Assembly (NCBI GenBank): GCA_973895155.1
Contig: OZ316895.1
Coordinates: forward strand, 18,910,001 to 18,974,000
Reading direction: 5' to 3'
DNA length: 64,000 nucleotides
DNA from: Marsupella aquatica
Lineage: Eukaryota; Marchantiophyta
The stretch's first letter is position 1; every line of letters begins with the position of its first letter. This document shows positions 21,626 through 33,290 of the stretch, one piece after another. Under the pieces are notes generated by a model. The model saw nothing but the letters and a program-made list of their open reading frames with translations. It searched no databases and was not told where the DNA came from. The translations under genes and the position numbers were made by a program.

Positions 21626-22732
21626 CTTGGTCCAATGAAGACTTCAGGGTAGTAATGGAGATATGTGGAAGACTTGGCATCAAGCGCATTCAGAATCTAT
21701 GGAGTGAGGGGCTGGGTGATTGGAGAGATTTATCAGATCGATGGGACCACATCAGAGGATTCTCTCTAACCCACAGGGATAAATGCAAGGAATTTATGGT
21801 GAGATTATAGGAAATTCACTCCTGTGAGTTTACATTTGAACCTGGACCGGTATGTTGGAGATGGGCGGATAAACCGGAAGTTTTAAAGGAATTCAAACTC
21901 ACTAACATCTGTGCCTACCAACTGCTACATCCAATCACTGAGGATCATGAGAGTCTTAATCAAACCTGGGGGACCAGTAAGTCGACGGAAGAATGGAGAG
22001 AGGGATGGGCAGGGATTTGGAGATCAGATTTGTCCACTCGCGCCAAGACCTTTATTTGGCGGGTGCTGGCCTCTGGACTTTTACAGGAGTGAGAGCTGCT
22101 CGCATTGGTAAGGGTAATGGGCACTGCAAACTCTGTCCTAGAGAAAGCAAATCGATTCCGCACCTTTTAATGCAGTGTATACATGCTAGGAAGTGTTGGT
22201 CAATCTGTGTTGGAGGCTTTAGGGGCATGTTTGCGGATTACCCTGGTGGATTAATTAGGCTGATTGATTCTGCAATTGGCAGAGATCCGGGGAAGGTAGT
22301 GAAAATGTTCATTCTCTGCCAGATGCTATGGCAACTGTGGACCGGAAGAAATGAACATATGTTTCAGGTTGATGGTATTCGTAGATTTGACTTTAGATTT
22401 TTGCTTTTGGAAGTTGCGGATCATGTCTCAGCTGTGGGATTGGGCATGCCCCATAATAGACGATATGCTAGATTACAGAGAGCGCGTGAAATGATGAACT
22501 TGGAAAGAATGGTTTGGATTGGCCGGAGGGATGGATGGGTAGCATCGGTCCCCCGACTTTGACATTTGCTGGGTGTCTTGCTAACTTTTCTGGCATTGTT
22601 AGATGGCTTTTGCCCCATTGATTTGGGGGGTGTTGGGTGTGGATGACGGTTCCTTTGTTTCCTTGGCTGGTGGTGCTGGCTTTCCCTTGCCACAGGGTTT
22701 TGTGGCTTTCAAATTTTTTTAAAAATTAAAAT
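21626..22732 (+). mobile_element. 5'-truncated LINE inserted in copy a
   Basis: Encodes the C-terminal end of an L1 ORF2 relative: HCKLCPRESKSIPHLLMQC, then MLWQLWTGRNEHMF (zf-RVT type). It is similar to but diverged from the LINE ending at 20,724. It ends in an A/T-rich tail (TTTTTTTAAAAATTAAAAT). Flanks ATTCAAG (21,619-21,625) and ATTCCAAG (22,733-22,740) form a probable target duplication. The interrupted element resumes with GAAGAGGCCATCAACC, exactly where the homologous copy at 29,450 continues. Confidence 0.82.
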
Positions 22733-22740
22733 ATTCCAAG

Positions 22741-23320
22741 GAAGAGGCCATCAACCGTTGTAATGACAAACATTGAGCGTTGAAGGGGAGCACAACGGCG
22801 TGGACAAGAGAGACGGTGCTCGGGGAGTCATCAGGAGTAGCCACCATGAAGAGGAAGGGAGTGTTGGGTGACAAGGCCACCCTAGCAAAAAGGACTAGAT
22901 TGGCGGCACCAAGAAAGACTGCCAAAGGTGGGAGAAAGAAGTAGGAGGAGGCCAGAGAATCAAAGGTCAATCCAATAAATGCCATCCCCACTAAGGATGA
23001 CACATGGAGGGGCTGGGCAAAGGTCCTGCTAAATCAAGTGCAATATACTGTGCCCAAGAGGAGGATGCATGTTATATGGCCATGCAATCTTGTAAATACC
23101 AGGGCTTCATGGCTGGATCCAGCTTGGAAACCTTTGCTAGGTTACCATGGATGAAGCACGATGTGCCAGATTCAGACTTGTTGGAATTCGTGGGATCATG
23201 GGACCACAAGTCAAATGCGACCAAGGTATATAAGAGGGTATTCTATCTCACCCCCAAGGTGATTGCGAAAGTATTTGGATTGCTAGTGGGCAATAAGACC
23301 AAGGGAGTTTAGATTGTTCC
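22741..23320 (+). pseudogene. Degraded ORF of copy a, relative of 29,564 protein
   Basis: Remnants of the same protein as at 29,564-30,496: ATMKRKGVLGDKATLAKRTR, then in a shifted frame AIPTKDDTWRGWA. A further frame (23,004-23,312) carries EEDACYMAMQ, KYQGFMAGS, LPWMKHDVPDSDLLEFVGSW and KVIAKVFGLLVGNKTK. Frameshifts and stops break it; it ends where the repeat ends. Confidence 0.65.
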
Positions 23321-24394
23321 CAGGGCCATAGTGGTGGACCTAGCCACCCAACGCCCTCACCAATCCTAGCACCCATGCCTAAGTGCCCTTGGTGCATAAA
23401 TGCCTCATGAAACTCCTTGGGCAAGCAACTTGATGCCTTTTGCACCCTGGCGACCACTCCCATACAAAGCCGCACTTGCTCCCTAACATGACCGTTGCTT
23501 GACGGTCCTCATTACCTACACAAGCAACCAAGCTCTTCGATAACTAACCCAAAGGATCTAGACATTCCAAGACTAGCATCCTAACTCAAGCTCAATAGAC
23601 TTGGTAAGTAGGTCCGCGAATAGACCCTCCCTGGCCCACTTGGCCTTGTCATAGGTTGAAGCCAATGTTGACACCCACTATTCATCCAGAACAGCCCCTC
23701 TTTGGGTGCAGCCCGTGCTCCATCGCATTCCTATTTGTCACTGATTGACCACCCTTCCCCCAAGACATGCTCATGACCCAAATAGCGTAACTTGTCCTAA
23801 AACATTGATGTTTTGGGGAACATGAGGATGAGAGGTGATGATGGGCTTCTTGTTTTTGGAGCTTTGACATGGAGTTGATTGATTTTGAGTCTAGTTTGAG
23901 ATTTAGTCCTTGGAGGGATAAGACAAAAGTGAAATGAAGGAGAGTAGTTTTGCTTAGCCTAATGTGACACCGCCAACATGGCTGGTAATGAGTAATCCGG
24001 CCCAATCCGTGCTGAGCACGCACGCTACGGACTTAGTAGTCCGTAGTTATTAGAATAGTGACACTAAAATAGTTAGTAATCATGAATAGGACAAGATTAG
24101 TCAATAAAGAGCATTCACGCTTGGGCTGGTACCACCGGGTTACAAGTGCATTATGGACGTCTACCTCGGGTCCGTATAATGGATTGAGTAGGCAGCTCGC
24201 TGACACGGTCTAATCCGGACCTACGGAGTGGCCAGTACATTGCAAGCGTGAAGGGCTCGGCCTATCAGAGAGGAGGAGGGGCCGATCAGCCGACAACTCC
24301 TCAGGGTATAAAAGGCGGACCATTCCCTTGCTTAGTATCGATGATTCACTTCTTGCGCCAGCTTTGATCCCAGCTTGTCCATTCGCTCCTCAAT
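23321..24394. other. No recognisable gene
   Basis: About 1.1 kb with no convincing coding signal or repeat that I can place. It follows the truncated end of copy a and precedes the 1.8-kb direct repeat. Confidence 0.5.
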
Positions 24395-26219
24395 TGTAAT
24401 AGAGGGGTTAAGCCCTTAAGGATATAAAAGTTATCTAAAATGAAAAAAATGGTTTTCAATGACCATGTTGAGGACCTTGAATGACTATTTAAGCATCTGT
24501 GAGTATATTAAGCTTGAATCATGCCAAGGTGCATGTAAAGATGTTATGGTCCCTCATCCAACTCAATAGTGAAAGAAAAATAAAACCATAAATGGATGGG
24601 TATTTGGAAAATCTGATAGCGAGGAGAGACCTACTTCAACCCCTCAAGGAAAGGTTTCATTGGCTTTTGAATTGAGATCAAACTTTTCACAAATTTGAGT
24701 TAGACGGCTAATTCTAAGGTGAATTAATCAGTGCATTTTAGTAACAAGTAGCTCAAACTTTTATCAAGGTTATGTTGCCCCACCTTCCAATAGTTCATGG
24801 GAAAAATTACACCAACTAAGTGATGGAAATTGAGGAGTTATTCCATCCAGAATTTGAACCGGTTTCCATCCGGTTTTTGAGCCGGCTTTTGATCCAGTTT
24901 GGACATACCATCCGGTAGAAAAACTACCATAACTCTCAAACTATTTATCCAAATCAAGATCTGTAAAGTGTGTTGGAAAGCTCTTTCCAAGGCAATTAAG
25001 TTATATATAAAGAAGTCTGAAAATGGATTTGAAATGACCCACTTAATATTATGAGACTCCAACCAGTGCAACCAAGAGATATCCAAAATTTCCGGACAAA
25101 TAATGGAATGAAGATTTTGAAGCGTTATTTCCACACCATTAGACCTTCAAGATGACTGACTTTGGATCAATAGGAAGTATGATCCATGATGGCTAAGGAC
25201 CTTACCCAATCAAAATGGTTTCAGAGTAAGTATGAAAGGATACTATGAAAAGATATACCCATTCATTGGAAAATGGAGAGACTTGATAGTTGAATTCTTA
25301 TTACTCTAGCACTCCTACATTTTACCTACACCAATGAACACCATCTCAAGACCTCATTTTTGGAAACTTTTCACTTTGAAACCAAGAAATATACTACCTT
25401 GCCTCCCATTTCCTACTACCTTTGGAGGTGTCACTTTCATGCCAAACCCTCTTAACTCCATTGACCCAACAGTACTAGACTCCACATCGGTGAAGTCTGA
25501 CACTTCAACTCCCAAACAGTAAAAAGTTATTCCATCTGAAAGTTGAACTGGCTTCCTATCCGGTTTCCCACTCGATTTCTGATCTGATTTTGTGTTTACG
25601 GCCTTATAAAACTTAGTATAGGAAGAATTAGACTTTGAATTTTTGCTGAGCACTTTATCTCAGAGTCTAGTTTCAGACTTTAGCATTACTTTTCACTTTT
25701 ACACTTAGGTTAGGAATTGAAGAGGCATACCTCTTCAACTTTTGTTTAGAGGAGACTTGTCCCTAAGTATAAGAGGGAAAGTTTCCACCATTTTACTCAC
25801 ACTTGCATTTCACTTTTGAAAGTCTCCTTCTTTGAAGAGAAGTAATATATCCATATTTATCTTTTGTAATCTATGCTTTGTGTTTGGACATTAGAGTGTG
25901 ACCATTCTCGCTAGAAAATCTATGTAAAGTGACTAGCAATGTCATAGTTAACCTTTAGGCTGACTAGAAATGCATGTCTGAGATCATGCAAAGGTCTAAA
26001 GATTCATGTTGACTATGGAATACTTATGGCTTATTAAGTATTAGTGGAAGATGCACCATACGAGAACTCACAAATTGCGTAGACTTAAAAGAGCAATCTG
26101 AAAGATTGAATAGAAAAATAAGTTAGTTCGGAGTAATCTGTACCACCTTTGCCTTGACATAGGTCAGAAAGTTAGTACGGGCTATCTTATATGTATCTTT
26201 TACAAATTCTTAGATGGTT
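24395..26219 (+). repeat. Long dispersed direct repeat, copy A
   Basis: Starts TGTAATAGAGGGGTTAAGCC and ends at AAATTCTTAGATGGTT. It matches 44,175-45,921 nearly base for base over the first ~920 bp and again over the last ~400 bp; a central ~400 bp differs. The start TG, AT-rich body and lack of ORFs suggest an LTR-like or non-autonomous element. I found no clear target duplication. Confidence 0.75.
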
Positions 26220-26578
26220 GGCTTTAAAGATTAGCTTTAGGCATCAGCCTAATTTAGTCAGACTCTCTGTTGACTCTTAATCATGCCTAACTTAGTCATA
26301 GATTGCTAAGTGGCGAGAGGAGATGAGACATTTAAGGCTCGCCTAACCCTATCTTTACGCCTCCAGCTTTTGGTTGTTTTCTTATATTTTTAGAATTTAT
26401 TATTGCACTGTTGATGATGCAAACATCACAATACCTAAGGATGTATTAAAAATTCCTTCCACCTGACCTAAGCATGTTGGTAAGGGCTTGAAATATGAGA
26501 TAGGTTAGCTTAACTATCTCAAAGTATGTCAATACAATCTCTTAGGTCTCACAAGCTCTTAACGGGAACAAATTCTGG
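26220..26578. other. Short spacer without gene
   Basis: No coding or repeat signal that I can support. Confidence 0.4.
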
Positions 26579-28834
26579 TTGTTTAAGAGGAAAGTAGTTC
26601 ATATTTCCTTAAACCCTACTCTATATCAATTATCCATCACACCTCACTTTATGTCTATCATGATTATGTCTAGTTTGGCCATTTGCTTTTGGTTTCAATT
26701 TCTGTCCATTGGAAATCATCTAGCGAAGATGCTTGCCAAATTCAACCCACGCAAGTACAAAGCCAAAAGACAGTACAAACAACTCATCCGTTTAGTTGGG
26801 CATTCTCACTACAACAATGACCTCAACCTTCCATTTCAGAGCAAGTTTTGTCGAGACGACAAAATTGCCAAATTCTTCTTTGACGGTACAAAGTACCTTG
26901 GCTTTGAGGAAGCGCTCCTTCAACTTCCAGACGAGGTCTTCACAATCCCGGGCACGATAGACTTGCAGCGACATCACTTTGACCATAGACCCGCCAAAGT
27001 TCAGTTCTTCCTTGACTATCAATTTGGTAGTCCAAATACGGGCAAGTCATCAATCCTAACATCACTTGACTTCCCCTCCGATCTTCTGAATCCTATGGCG
27101 CCGCCTCCAACTACACCCGCTGCCGAATCATCAGCACCATCACAGACACCGCCTTGGCCTCATTCAAGCCGCTCTCCACCACCGGCAACACCACCCGTAC
27201 AAGTATGATCCGTGGTGAATGCGGTGAACATCAGCTTAGAGGACGAGGAGGCTCATCCTCCTCTTGTCAGGAGGCCACCAGGGGCACACCGACACAGGCC
27301 GGGTGACACATTGCCGCCTGCACAAGCCCGTACCCAAGAGACGGCCCCAATAGACAACACAGTGACCATTGTGGCCCTAACACCAGTTCCGACAGCAATC
27401 CCGCTGCCCCTATCAGATAGGGAGGACGGGAAGATGTCCCCTTCTACGAGCCATCCTAGGAACAACTATCGGGGAAGGAAGAGGAAGGAGCTGGCTGCAG
27501 TATCCGGTTTACTTATGGCCACCGTTGCTATGGCAAGTTGACCATGCATCGCATGGGGGAGAATGTTCATAAGAACATCCTCCATCCAAAGCATGCAGCG
27601 TACCTAAAGACCCAAGGGTTCAAACACCTCGCCGCCCTCCCTTGGAATACTTGCAGGTACTACGGGCAGGACATGACGGAGTTCATCCAAAACTTCAACA
27701 AGGCCCGCCAACAAACCCGTGCGCACGGACGGGTAATGCCTTTGAATGAGGAGAGGCTTAAGCTCATTTTGGCTTACTCAAGGGTCAAAACCGGGTGGAG
27801 TCACGAGCCCCAGGGGGCAAGGGAGAAAAGTACCAATCCTTGAGCTTCCCGCCCAAGGGTTTGCTGGACAACAGCTCCCTGATGAGGACATGCCTCACCC
27901 CGGAGATTGCGGAGCGGCTGAAGTTCCAACGGTATGCCCTCCACATGATGGAGCCACAAGGAGAGATATCCGCAACACAAGTGATCTAGGTTGAGAACTA
28001 TCTGCCCAGAAAGTGGGCTTCCTTCTTTGTCAATAAGTTCCACGAGGAAATGCAGCAACGAAGGAAGACCCTATACCTTTGGGGGAAGGCGTACCTTGCA
28101 AGCCACATTGAGATTATTATCGAATGGTACACCCGTTTTGATCGACAAACTCTTCCACGGCTCAACAAGCCCAAGCTCACCCCACCCCAGTGGGTCTTTC
28201 CGATGCTGGAACGACGGCCGCAGCCCAAAGCCCGGACTCCAGCCCCAGTAGTGCCCATCTTGGCCCCACCACCAGCCATTGATACACCCTCTCTAGTGCC
28301 AGACTTGGCGGTGATTGCAACCCTAGATAGCCAAAACCAGGCCCGTGCAGTGACCATTGAGCCGGAGGAAGCCGGACCTGAGCCCAAGGCCATTAGTCCA
28401 GAGGGAATCGTGGTACCAGCCGCACCAACGCCAGAAGACCCTCTGGATGGGAGCCTTGCCCTCCTCTAACCGTCCTGCCTCTAGGGTGGACGTAACAACT
28501 CCGGCCTCTTCCCGAGTAGAGGTCTATCCTTGCCCAACCCTGACTGGGCACAGCTTGGTGAACCCAGAACTCTTTGCATCGGGCACATATTTCAACGGGT
28601 TGCTAAGAGACTTCTCCCAACAAATTAGCCAAGAGATGGGGGAGTTCATGGCCTCCAAGGTAGCCTACTTCTTCAGCCAGGAGCTGGTGGCGGTAGTGAA
28701 AGCGGGATGGGCACAGGCTGAAGCCACAACAAACATTGAGCGGTACCGGGTTCAGACCGCCCGACTCGTAGACGAAATGGCACACCGGGATACTGAGCTG
28801 CAGCTCTTCCATCCTCATCTAGCAACGGCCCTTG
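26579..28834 (+). pseudogene. Left part of ORF-bearing unit (copy c), decayed
   Basis: A multi-frame coding remnant of unknown function, recognised by a second copy on the minus strand at about 58,200-59,985. Segments: FNPRKYKAKRQYKQLIRLVG, DDKIAKFFFDGTKYLGFEEA, LLQLPDEVFTIPGTIDLQRH, a Pro/Thr-rich region with stops, LLDNSSLMRTCLTPEIAERL, KFQRYALHMMEPQGEISATQ, EMQQRRKTLYLWGKAYLASH and EIIIEWYTRFDRQTLPRLNK. Next comes GHSLVNPELFASGTYFNGLL, then QEMGEFMASKVAYFFSQELV and the start of a coiled coil. Stops and frameshifts are frequent. The reading is cut at 28,834 by the insertion at 28,835-33,527 and resumes at 33,533. Confidence 0.65.
28830..28834. repeat. Target-site duplication CCTTG, left
   Basis: Pairs with CCTTG at 33,528-33,532 around the unit. 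Confidence 0.85.
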
Positions 28835-29563
28835 TGTGATGCCTAACCAGGAATCACTAGGCCGGTTAAGTGGGAAAACGGAAGTGTACCCTAGAAACAC
28901 CTTAGTATAGTTACAAGAATGAGGAAAATATAAACAATTAAGGGTGACTATGGAACCCGGGCCGAGGCCGGAAGTAAGGACGCCGGGGGAGAGAATACGA
29001 TTAGGGTTAGGGCGCACTAAGTGTCGGCGGCTAGGGGTAACCAACGGTGGGGAAGACCAGAGGAGGAGAGGGGTAAGGACAGCTCGCGAGGAATGGTGCC
29101 TCATTTGCAAGCACGAACTGGGCAGACAACTACGGGAGGCCAACTACTGTCAACTGCCTAGACAAACACTCTGGGCGGGAGCAGATACCCACGAACGACT
29201 CAAGGAGGGTATGAGCAACATCAATCAAGCGACACATTTTTGGGGATGCCTGTTCGAACGGGCAACTGAGTACATTGGACTTACAAGGACGAAGAATCAA
29301 AGAGAGCAGCTCGAGAACGGCAGGAGCTCGCTCGATTGTGGGAGCTACAGAAATTTGCCTTCTTAGGAGGAGAATTCATCAAGGCCGAGTTCTTGTGGAC
29401 TCCTACTGCCAATCAGCTTGACGACCTTCTGTTTTGCGAAAACAGGATCATCGGCATTCGAGAAGCCATCAACCGCTGCAACGACATACACTGGGAGTTG
29501 AAGGGTAGCACGGAGGGGTGGACACGGGCAACCGTGCTAGGAGAAACATCCACGGCATCCGAG

Positions 29564-30831
29564 ATGAAGAGGAAAGGAAACAACAATGAAGAGGCCACCC
29601 CGACAAAAAGAACCAAGTTGGCGGCACCAAGGAAGCCAGCAGAGCAGGGAAGCAGGAGGCAGGCAGAAGCCGAAGAGGAGGAGGTCGATCCCATCAATGC
29701 CATTCCAACAAAGGATGACACTTGGAAAGGCTGGGCGACGACCCTACCAGAAGAAGTGCAACTGCATTTTGCACGGGAGGAGGATGCATGCTTTACGGCC
29801 ATGCAGACCAAGAAGTACCAGGGCTTCATGGCCAGATCCGGCTTGGAAGCCTTCGTAAAATTACCATGGCTGAAGCCGGAGGTGTCGGATTCAGACTTAT
29901 TAGAATTTGTGGGATCATGGGAGCCCGAGACCAATTCCACAAGGGTGTATGGGAAGGATTTCTATCTCACTCCCCAGGTGATTGCCGAAGTGTTTGGCTT
30001 GCCGATGGGCAATAAGACCAAAGTAGATACCAAGAAGACCTTTCCAGACAAGGAGTTCCGGTCGTTTCCAGGGCCATCAACAAAGAATGGCTTCTTCCGG
30101 AACACCTGCACCAACCCGCACATCGGAGAGATGATCGATTTCTTGCGGGTGACCATGCATTGCAACTTGCCGAGGGCAGAGATCGGCAAGGCACAGGTCT
30201 ACCTAGCAGAGAGGCTAGACCCAAGCCGGGACTACAACAGGTACCTCCTCAACCAATTGAAGAAGATCTTGAAGGAGGAACAACTGGTGATCGACATGGG
30301 AAGCGTTCCCGGCTTGGTTATCACATGCCGCTGTTGTGCCGGTATGCCCAAAGCCAGATATTTGCCCCGGTACTACCCCTGCAAGCAAGAGCACCAGAGG
30401 AGGTTCCGGAACCAAGGCCGGCAACAGAGAAACCGACCCAGCCCGATAGTCCTACAATCGAGCAAGTGTTTAGGCCAAGGAAGGAAGACTTGGTGATGCA
30501 GCAACCAGGCATGCAAAATCTGCTGAAATTGCTGGAGAAGGAAAGAAGAACAGCAACGGGAACGACAATGGGGCCAGCACAGAATACTGCTTCTGAAGTC
30601 GGCCTTAGCCAACTTACCAGGGAAAACCCCTTTACCGGGGCCAAGGAGAGAAGGAGGCCGGAACACGAGCCGGGAGTCCGAATGTATGTAGGAGCTTCAA
30701 GTCCTAAAGCCAAGGAGAAGCAGCCTGAGGCCCCTGGTCACGACAGGGAGAAGATGAGATCAACGTCAAAGCCGGAGGATCTAGAACCCGTGATCTATGG
30801 GGTTGTGTTCACGGCAGGACCAGGAGAATAG
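29564..30831 (+). CDS. Unknown protein of copy b, two overlapping frames
   Basis: The ATG at 29,564 gives MKRKGNNNEEATPTKRTK, a basic nuclear-signal-like start. A globular region follows, with TKDDTWKGWATTLPEEVQLH, YQGFMARSGLEAFVKLPWLK, SDLLEFVGSW, DFYLTPQVIAEVFGLPMGN, NGFFRNTCTNPHIGEMIDFL and KAQVYLAERLDPSRDYNRY. The layout resembles plant-mobile or putative plant transposon domains, in which a helical core ends in an 'aevFglp.G' motif, but I cannot assign it firmly. This frame ends at 30,496. The natural continuation is the overlapping +1 frame to 30,831 (QARAPEEVPEPRPATEKP, SPTIEQVFRPRKED), supported by the related copy at 57,221-57,300. A frameshift near 30,300-30,380 is therefore likely. 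Related copies: 22,741-23,320 and 56,905-57,310. Confidence 0.6.
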
Positions 30832-30855
30832 AGGGGGAAGCTGGGAGTCCAAGCA

Positions 30856-31224
30856 GTGGAGGAGGCGGTGGAGGACTACAACAATGATAACTCTAGCTAT
30901 GGGTCGGATCATCATGTTCCAGGAATAAGGACCTGTGGCAGGTTCATCCCCACTCTTCCAAGAGTAATTCGAGGGGACCCCACCCAACAGAGCAGCCCCG
31001 AGTCCCCCCCACTAGATGTCGCTCCCCCGAGTTTCAACGGCATAAGACAGACGGCACAAGAGTTTCAAGAGAAACTCAGAGAGAAAGAGAAGGCAGCCCT
31101 GGTTAGGGAGAAAGATTTACCAGGAGGAGATTGGCCGCACCATAGAAGAAATCCGCAAGGCGGCTTGGGAACAGAGGCCGAGGTGGTTGATGCCGATGAC
31201 TTCTTCTTACTCCACCTATGCTAA
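30856..31224 (+). CDS. Small ORF of copy b, probable linker
   Basis: Acidic, Pro/Ser-rich start (RFIPTLPRVIRGDPTQQSSP), then SFNGIRQTAQEFQEKLREKE, a short helix. It lies between the two main ORFs in the same direction. It may be the N-terminal part of the coiled-coil protein, separated by a frameshift near 31,220-31,320 (AKDRAMKYGEMCGELALSIF lies between). I recognise no family. Confidence 0.35.
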   Translation: MEEAVEDYNNDNSSYGSDHHVPGIRTCGRFIPTLPRVIRGDPTQQSSPESPPLDVAPPSFNGIRQTAQEFQEKLREKEKAALVREKDLPGGDWPHHRRNPQGGLGTEAEVVDADDFFLLHLC

Positions 31225-31321
31225 AGATAGAGCCATGAAGTACGGGGAGATGTGTGGGGAACTTGCGCTCAGCATCTTTGGGGAGGAGTTGGAGCAAGGA
31301 CCCTTTTTCTAGAGGGAGATA

Positions 31322-32605
31322 TTGGAGAAGCACCAATTAGAAGAAGCCGTGGCTTTGGAGAGAAGCAAGAAGGACGAGGTCATCCAGCGGCTTAGGGAGA
31401 TGGAAGCCAAGGTGGAAGACCTAAAGGCGGCCAAGAAAGCCCAAGATGAGCTACGGATTAAACGGCATGAGCTAAACATCATGCAGGGGCAGTTGGATAC
31501 CGCGCAGTCTGATAATCAGATTATCAAGGATAAACTGACTCAGACCGAAGGAGAGTTGGCCAAGGCGGTCAAAGAAAGGGAGAAGTGGAAGCGAGAGCTG
31601 AGAGACGCAGAGGAGGCCCACATAGCAGCCAATAACCGGGCCATGGTGGAGACTCAGAGAAGGGAGAGGGCGTTGAAGGGGGAACTCGAAGATATCCACG
31701 GAGCCCTTGAGCAGAAGGAGGCCGAGTTAGGGAAATCCTATCAGGCGATTATCGTGCTGCGGCAGGAGCTTGCATCCATGACGGCCAGCTTCAAGGCCGA
31801 CCTCCGCGAGAAAGACAACCAGCTCGACCAGACTTATGCCAAGATGAATAAAATGGAGTCTGAGGTCGTGGCGGAGCTCGACAAGGAGCTGAGAGCAACC
31901 CAGGAGGAGAGGGCTACCTTAAAGAAAGAGTTGGAGGAAGCCCAGAAAGAGTTGGAAGAAGCCCAGAAGGAGCTGAAGGAGGCAAGGAAGGACCTGGATG
32001 AATTGCAGGAGGAGTTGGAGGAAAGCACAAGGAAGATGGAGAACTTACAACGGCGAGCCAACAACCAAACGGAGCGGCTGAAGAAACAAGCCGCAGTATT
32101 TAAGTGCTTGGCTTCCTCAGGACCAACTCCAATTGGGGCAACCAAGTTACCTGGTGTAGTACTGGCCGAAGGACAAGCAGAGACACTCGCAACAGTGCCG
32201 GAGGTAAGTGGCAAGGGGAAGGGGCCACGTGCCAAACCAAAGAAGAAGAAGAAGCAAAAACCTTCAGGGTCAGGGAGTAATACGGCTCCTCAAGCCGGCA
32301 TGACCAAGGAGGTAAAGCCAACACCAGGCATGGTCACGGCAGAGGATCCAACTGCCCTAGAAGGCGGGGATGATGAAGCCGGGGCCAGGATATTTGGTGA
32401 TGAAGCCGGGGTACCAGATCCATCACTAGAACATGTCGGGGAGGCCGTGGCCGATGCTGAGGCCAAAGCCGAAGGTGGACCCAGTCAGGCCGATGAAGAG
32501 TTGACTCGGTCCGGGGCAGGTAATCTGTCAGAGGAAGGACCAAAGGTAGTGGCTGCGGGGGGAGCGTTGGGGGCGTCCATTGAGGATCCACCACCGGTGT
32601 CGTGA
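31322..32605 (+). CDS. Long coiled-coil protein of copy b
   Basis: 427 codons. Residues about 1-260 are a nearly continuous coiled coil (LEEAVALERSKKDEVIQRLR, RIKRHELNIMQGQLDTAQSD and onward). An 11-residue sub-repeat, KKELEEAQKELEEAQKELKE-like, lies at about 200-225. Then come a Lys-rich patch (PRAKPKKKKKQKPSG) and a 120-residue acidic, Gly/Ala-rich tail. The first codon is TTG in an already open frame, so the true start is probably upstream. Coiled-coil proteins of this kind resemble structural or Gag-like oligomerising proteins, but there is no zinc knuckle or capsid motif. The frame is open throughout, unlike most ORFs nearby. Confidence 0.55.
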   Translation: MEKHQLEEAVALERSKKDEVIQRLREMEAKVEDLKAAKKAQDELRIKRHELNIMQGQLDTAQSDNQIIKDKLTQTEGELAKAVKEREKWKRELRDAEEAHIAANNRAMVETQRRERALKGELEDIHGALEQKEAELGKSYQAIIVLRQELASMTASFKADLREKDNQLDQTYAKMNKMESEVVAELDKELRATQEERATLKKELEEAQKELEEAQKELKEARKDLDELQEELEESTRKMENLQRRANNQTERLKKQAAVFKCLASSGPTPIGATKLPGVVLAEGQAETLATVPEVSGKGKGPRAKPKKKKKQKPSGSGSNTAPQAGMTKEVKPTPGMVTAEDPTALEGGDDEAGARIFGDEAGVPDPSLEHVGEAVADAEAKAEGGPSQADEELTRSGAGNLSEEGPKVVAAGGALGASIEDPPPVS

Positions 32606-33258
32606 CGGTGCAAGAGTGCCATTCCTTTTAGGAAGGGCGGACGTGGAGGTAGGAGGCGTGAGTGGGCAGGGCGGGCTCGGATCTCCAAGTTTAGGCTGAG
32701 GATCAGGACCAGGAGATGGCCCTGACACTTAGATTAGTGGGATTGCGGATCCACTGGTAGGAGCAACACTTGTGCTTCTGCCTCGCTATACATAGGTAGA
32801 TTATAGTTAGGTAGATTACAGGTAGGATAGATTAGGCTTATGCTGCAAGGAATTAGGCGGATCCACTACTTGGATAAGTACCTGGGCAGCGGGGAGTTCA
32901 GGGCCTCTTCTTTAGCAAGTTTTTAGTTGCACCAACAAGGCTGGGATCAAGTTGTAAGAGAAGCTCTCGATTAGTTATACAGTGACCCTTGTGTATATTC
33001 ATGTTTCCTCATGCCTAAGAGCTGAATAGAGTTGGCCTCACGGCTTAGTTCGCAGAACTTGTGTATGAGATGTACTGTTTGTATGGCAAGTGCATGGTAT
33101 AACTCAGTCAGAAGGAGTCATTTTGCTATTTGTGTGTCGCATTAACTTGTGTGAAGAGTGCCCACATCAACTAACAGAGAGAAGGGAAGTAAGCAAGGGA
33201 GTGAGAGTTGGATGTGTTGAGCTGAGAGAGGTCTTAGCGGCTTAACCAAGCCAATTGG

Positions 33259-33290
33259 GGATCATTCCGGCGGCGGAATCCAAATATACC
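33259..33290. promoter_or_regulatory. Conserved subterminal block (copy b)
   Basis: Reverse complement GGTATATTTGGATTCCGCCG continuing CCGGAATGATCC. The same block occurs near one terminus of three other units, at 43,814-43,847, 50,939-50,970 and 57,477-57,508, always 150-310 bp from the end. Function unknown. Confidence 0.6.

Larger units (their letters stand above)
20975..23320 (+). mobile_element. 5' part of an ORF-bearing TG..CA unit (copy a), split by a LINE
   Basis: Starts TGTGATGCCTAGCCAGGAC, matching the start of the complete unit at 28,835 (TGTGATGCCTAACCAGGAA). It then tracks that unit's leader and first ORF to about 23,320, after which similarity ends. A LINE fragment at 21,626-22,732 interrupts it. 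Confidence 0.8.

Noticed and set aside
28603-28839. Overlapping ORFs on the opposite strand of the 26-34 kb elements
   Set aside because: Shadows of GC-rich coding remnants; only the plus-strand reading is conserved between copies.
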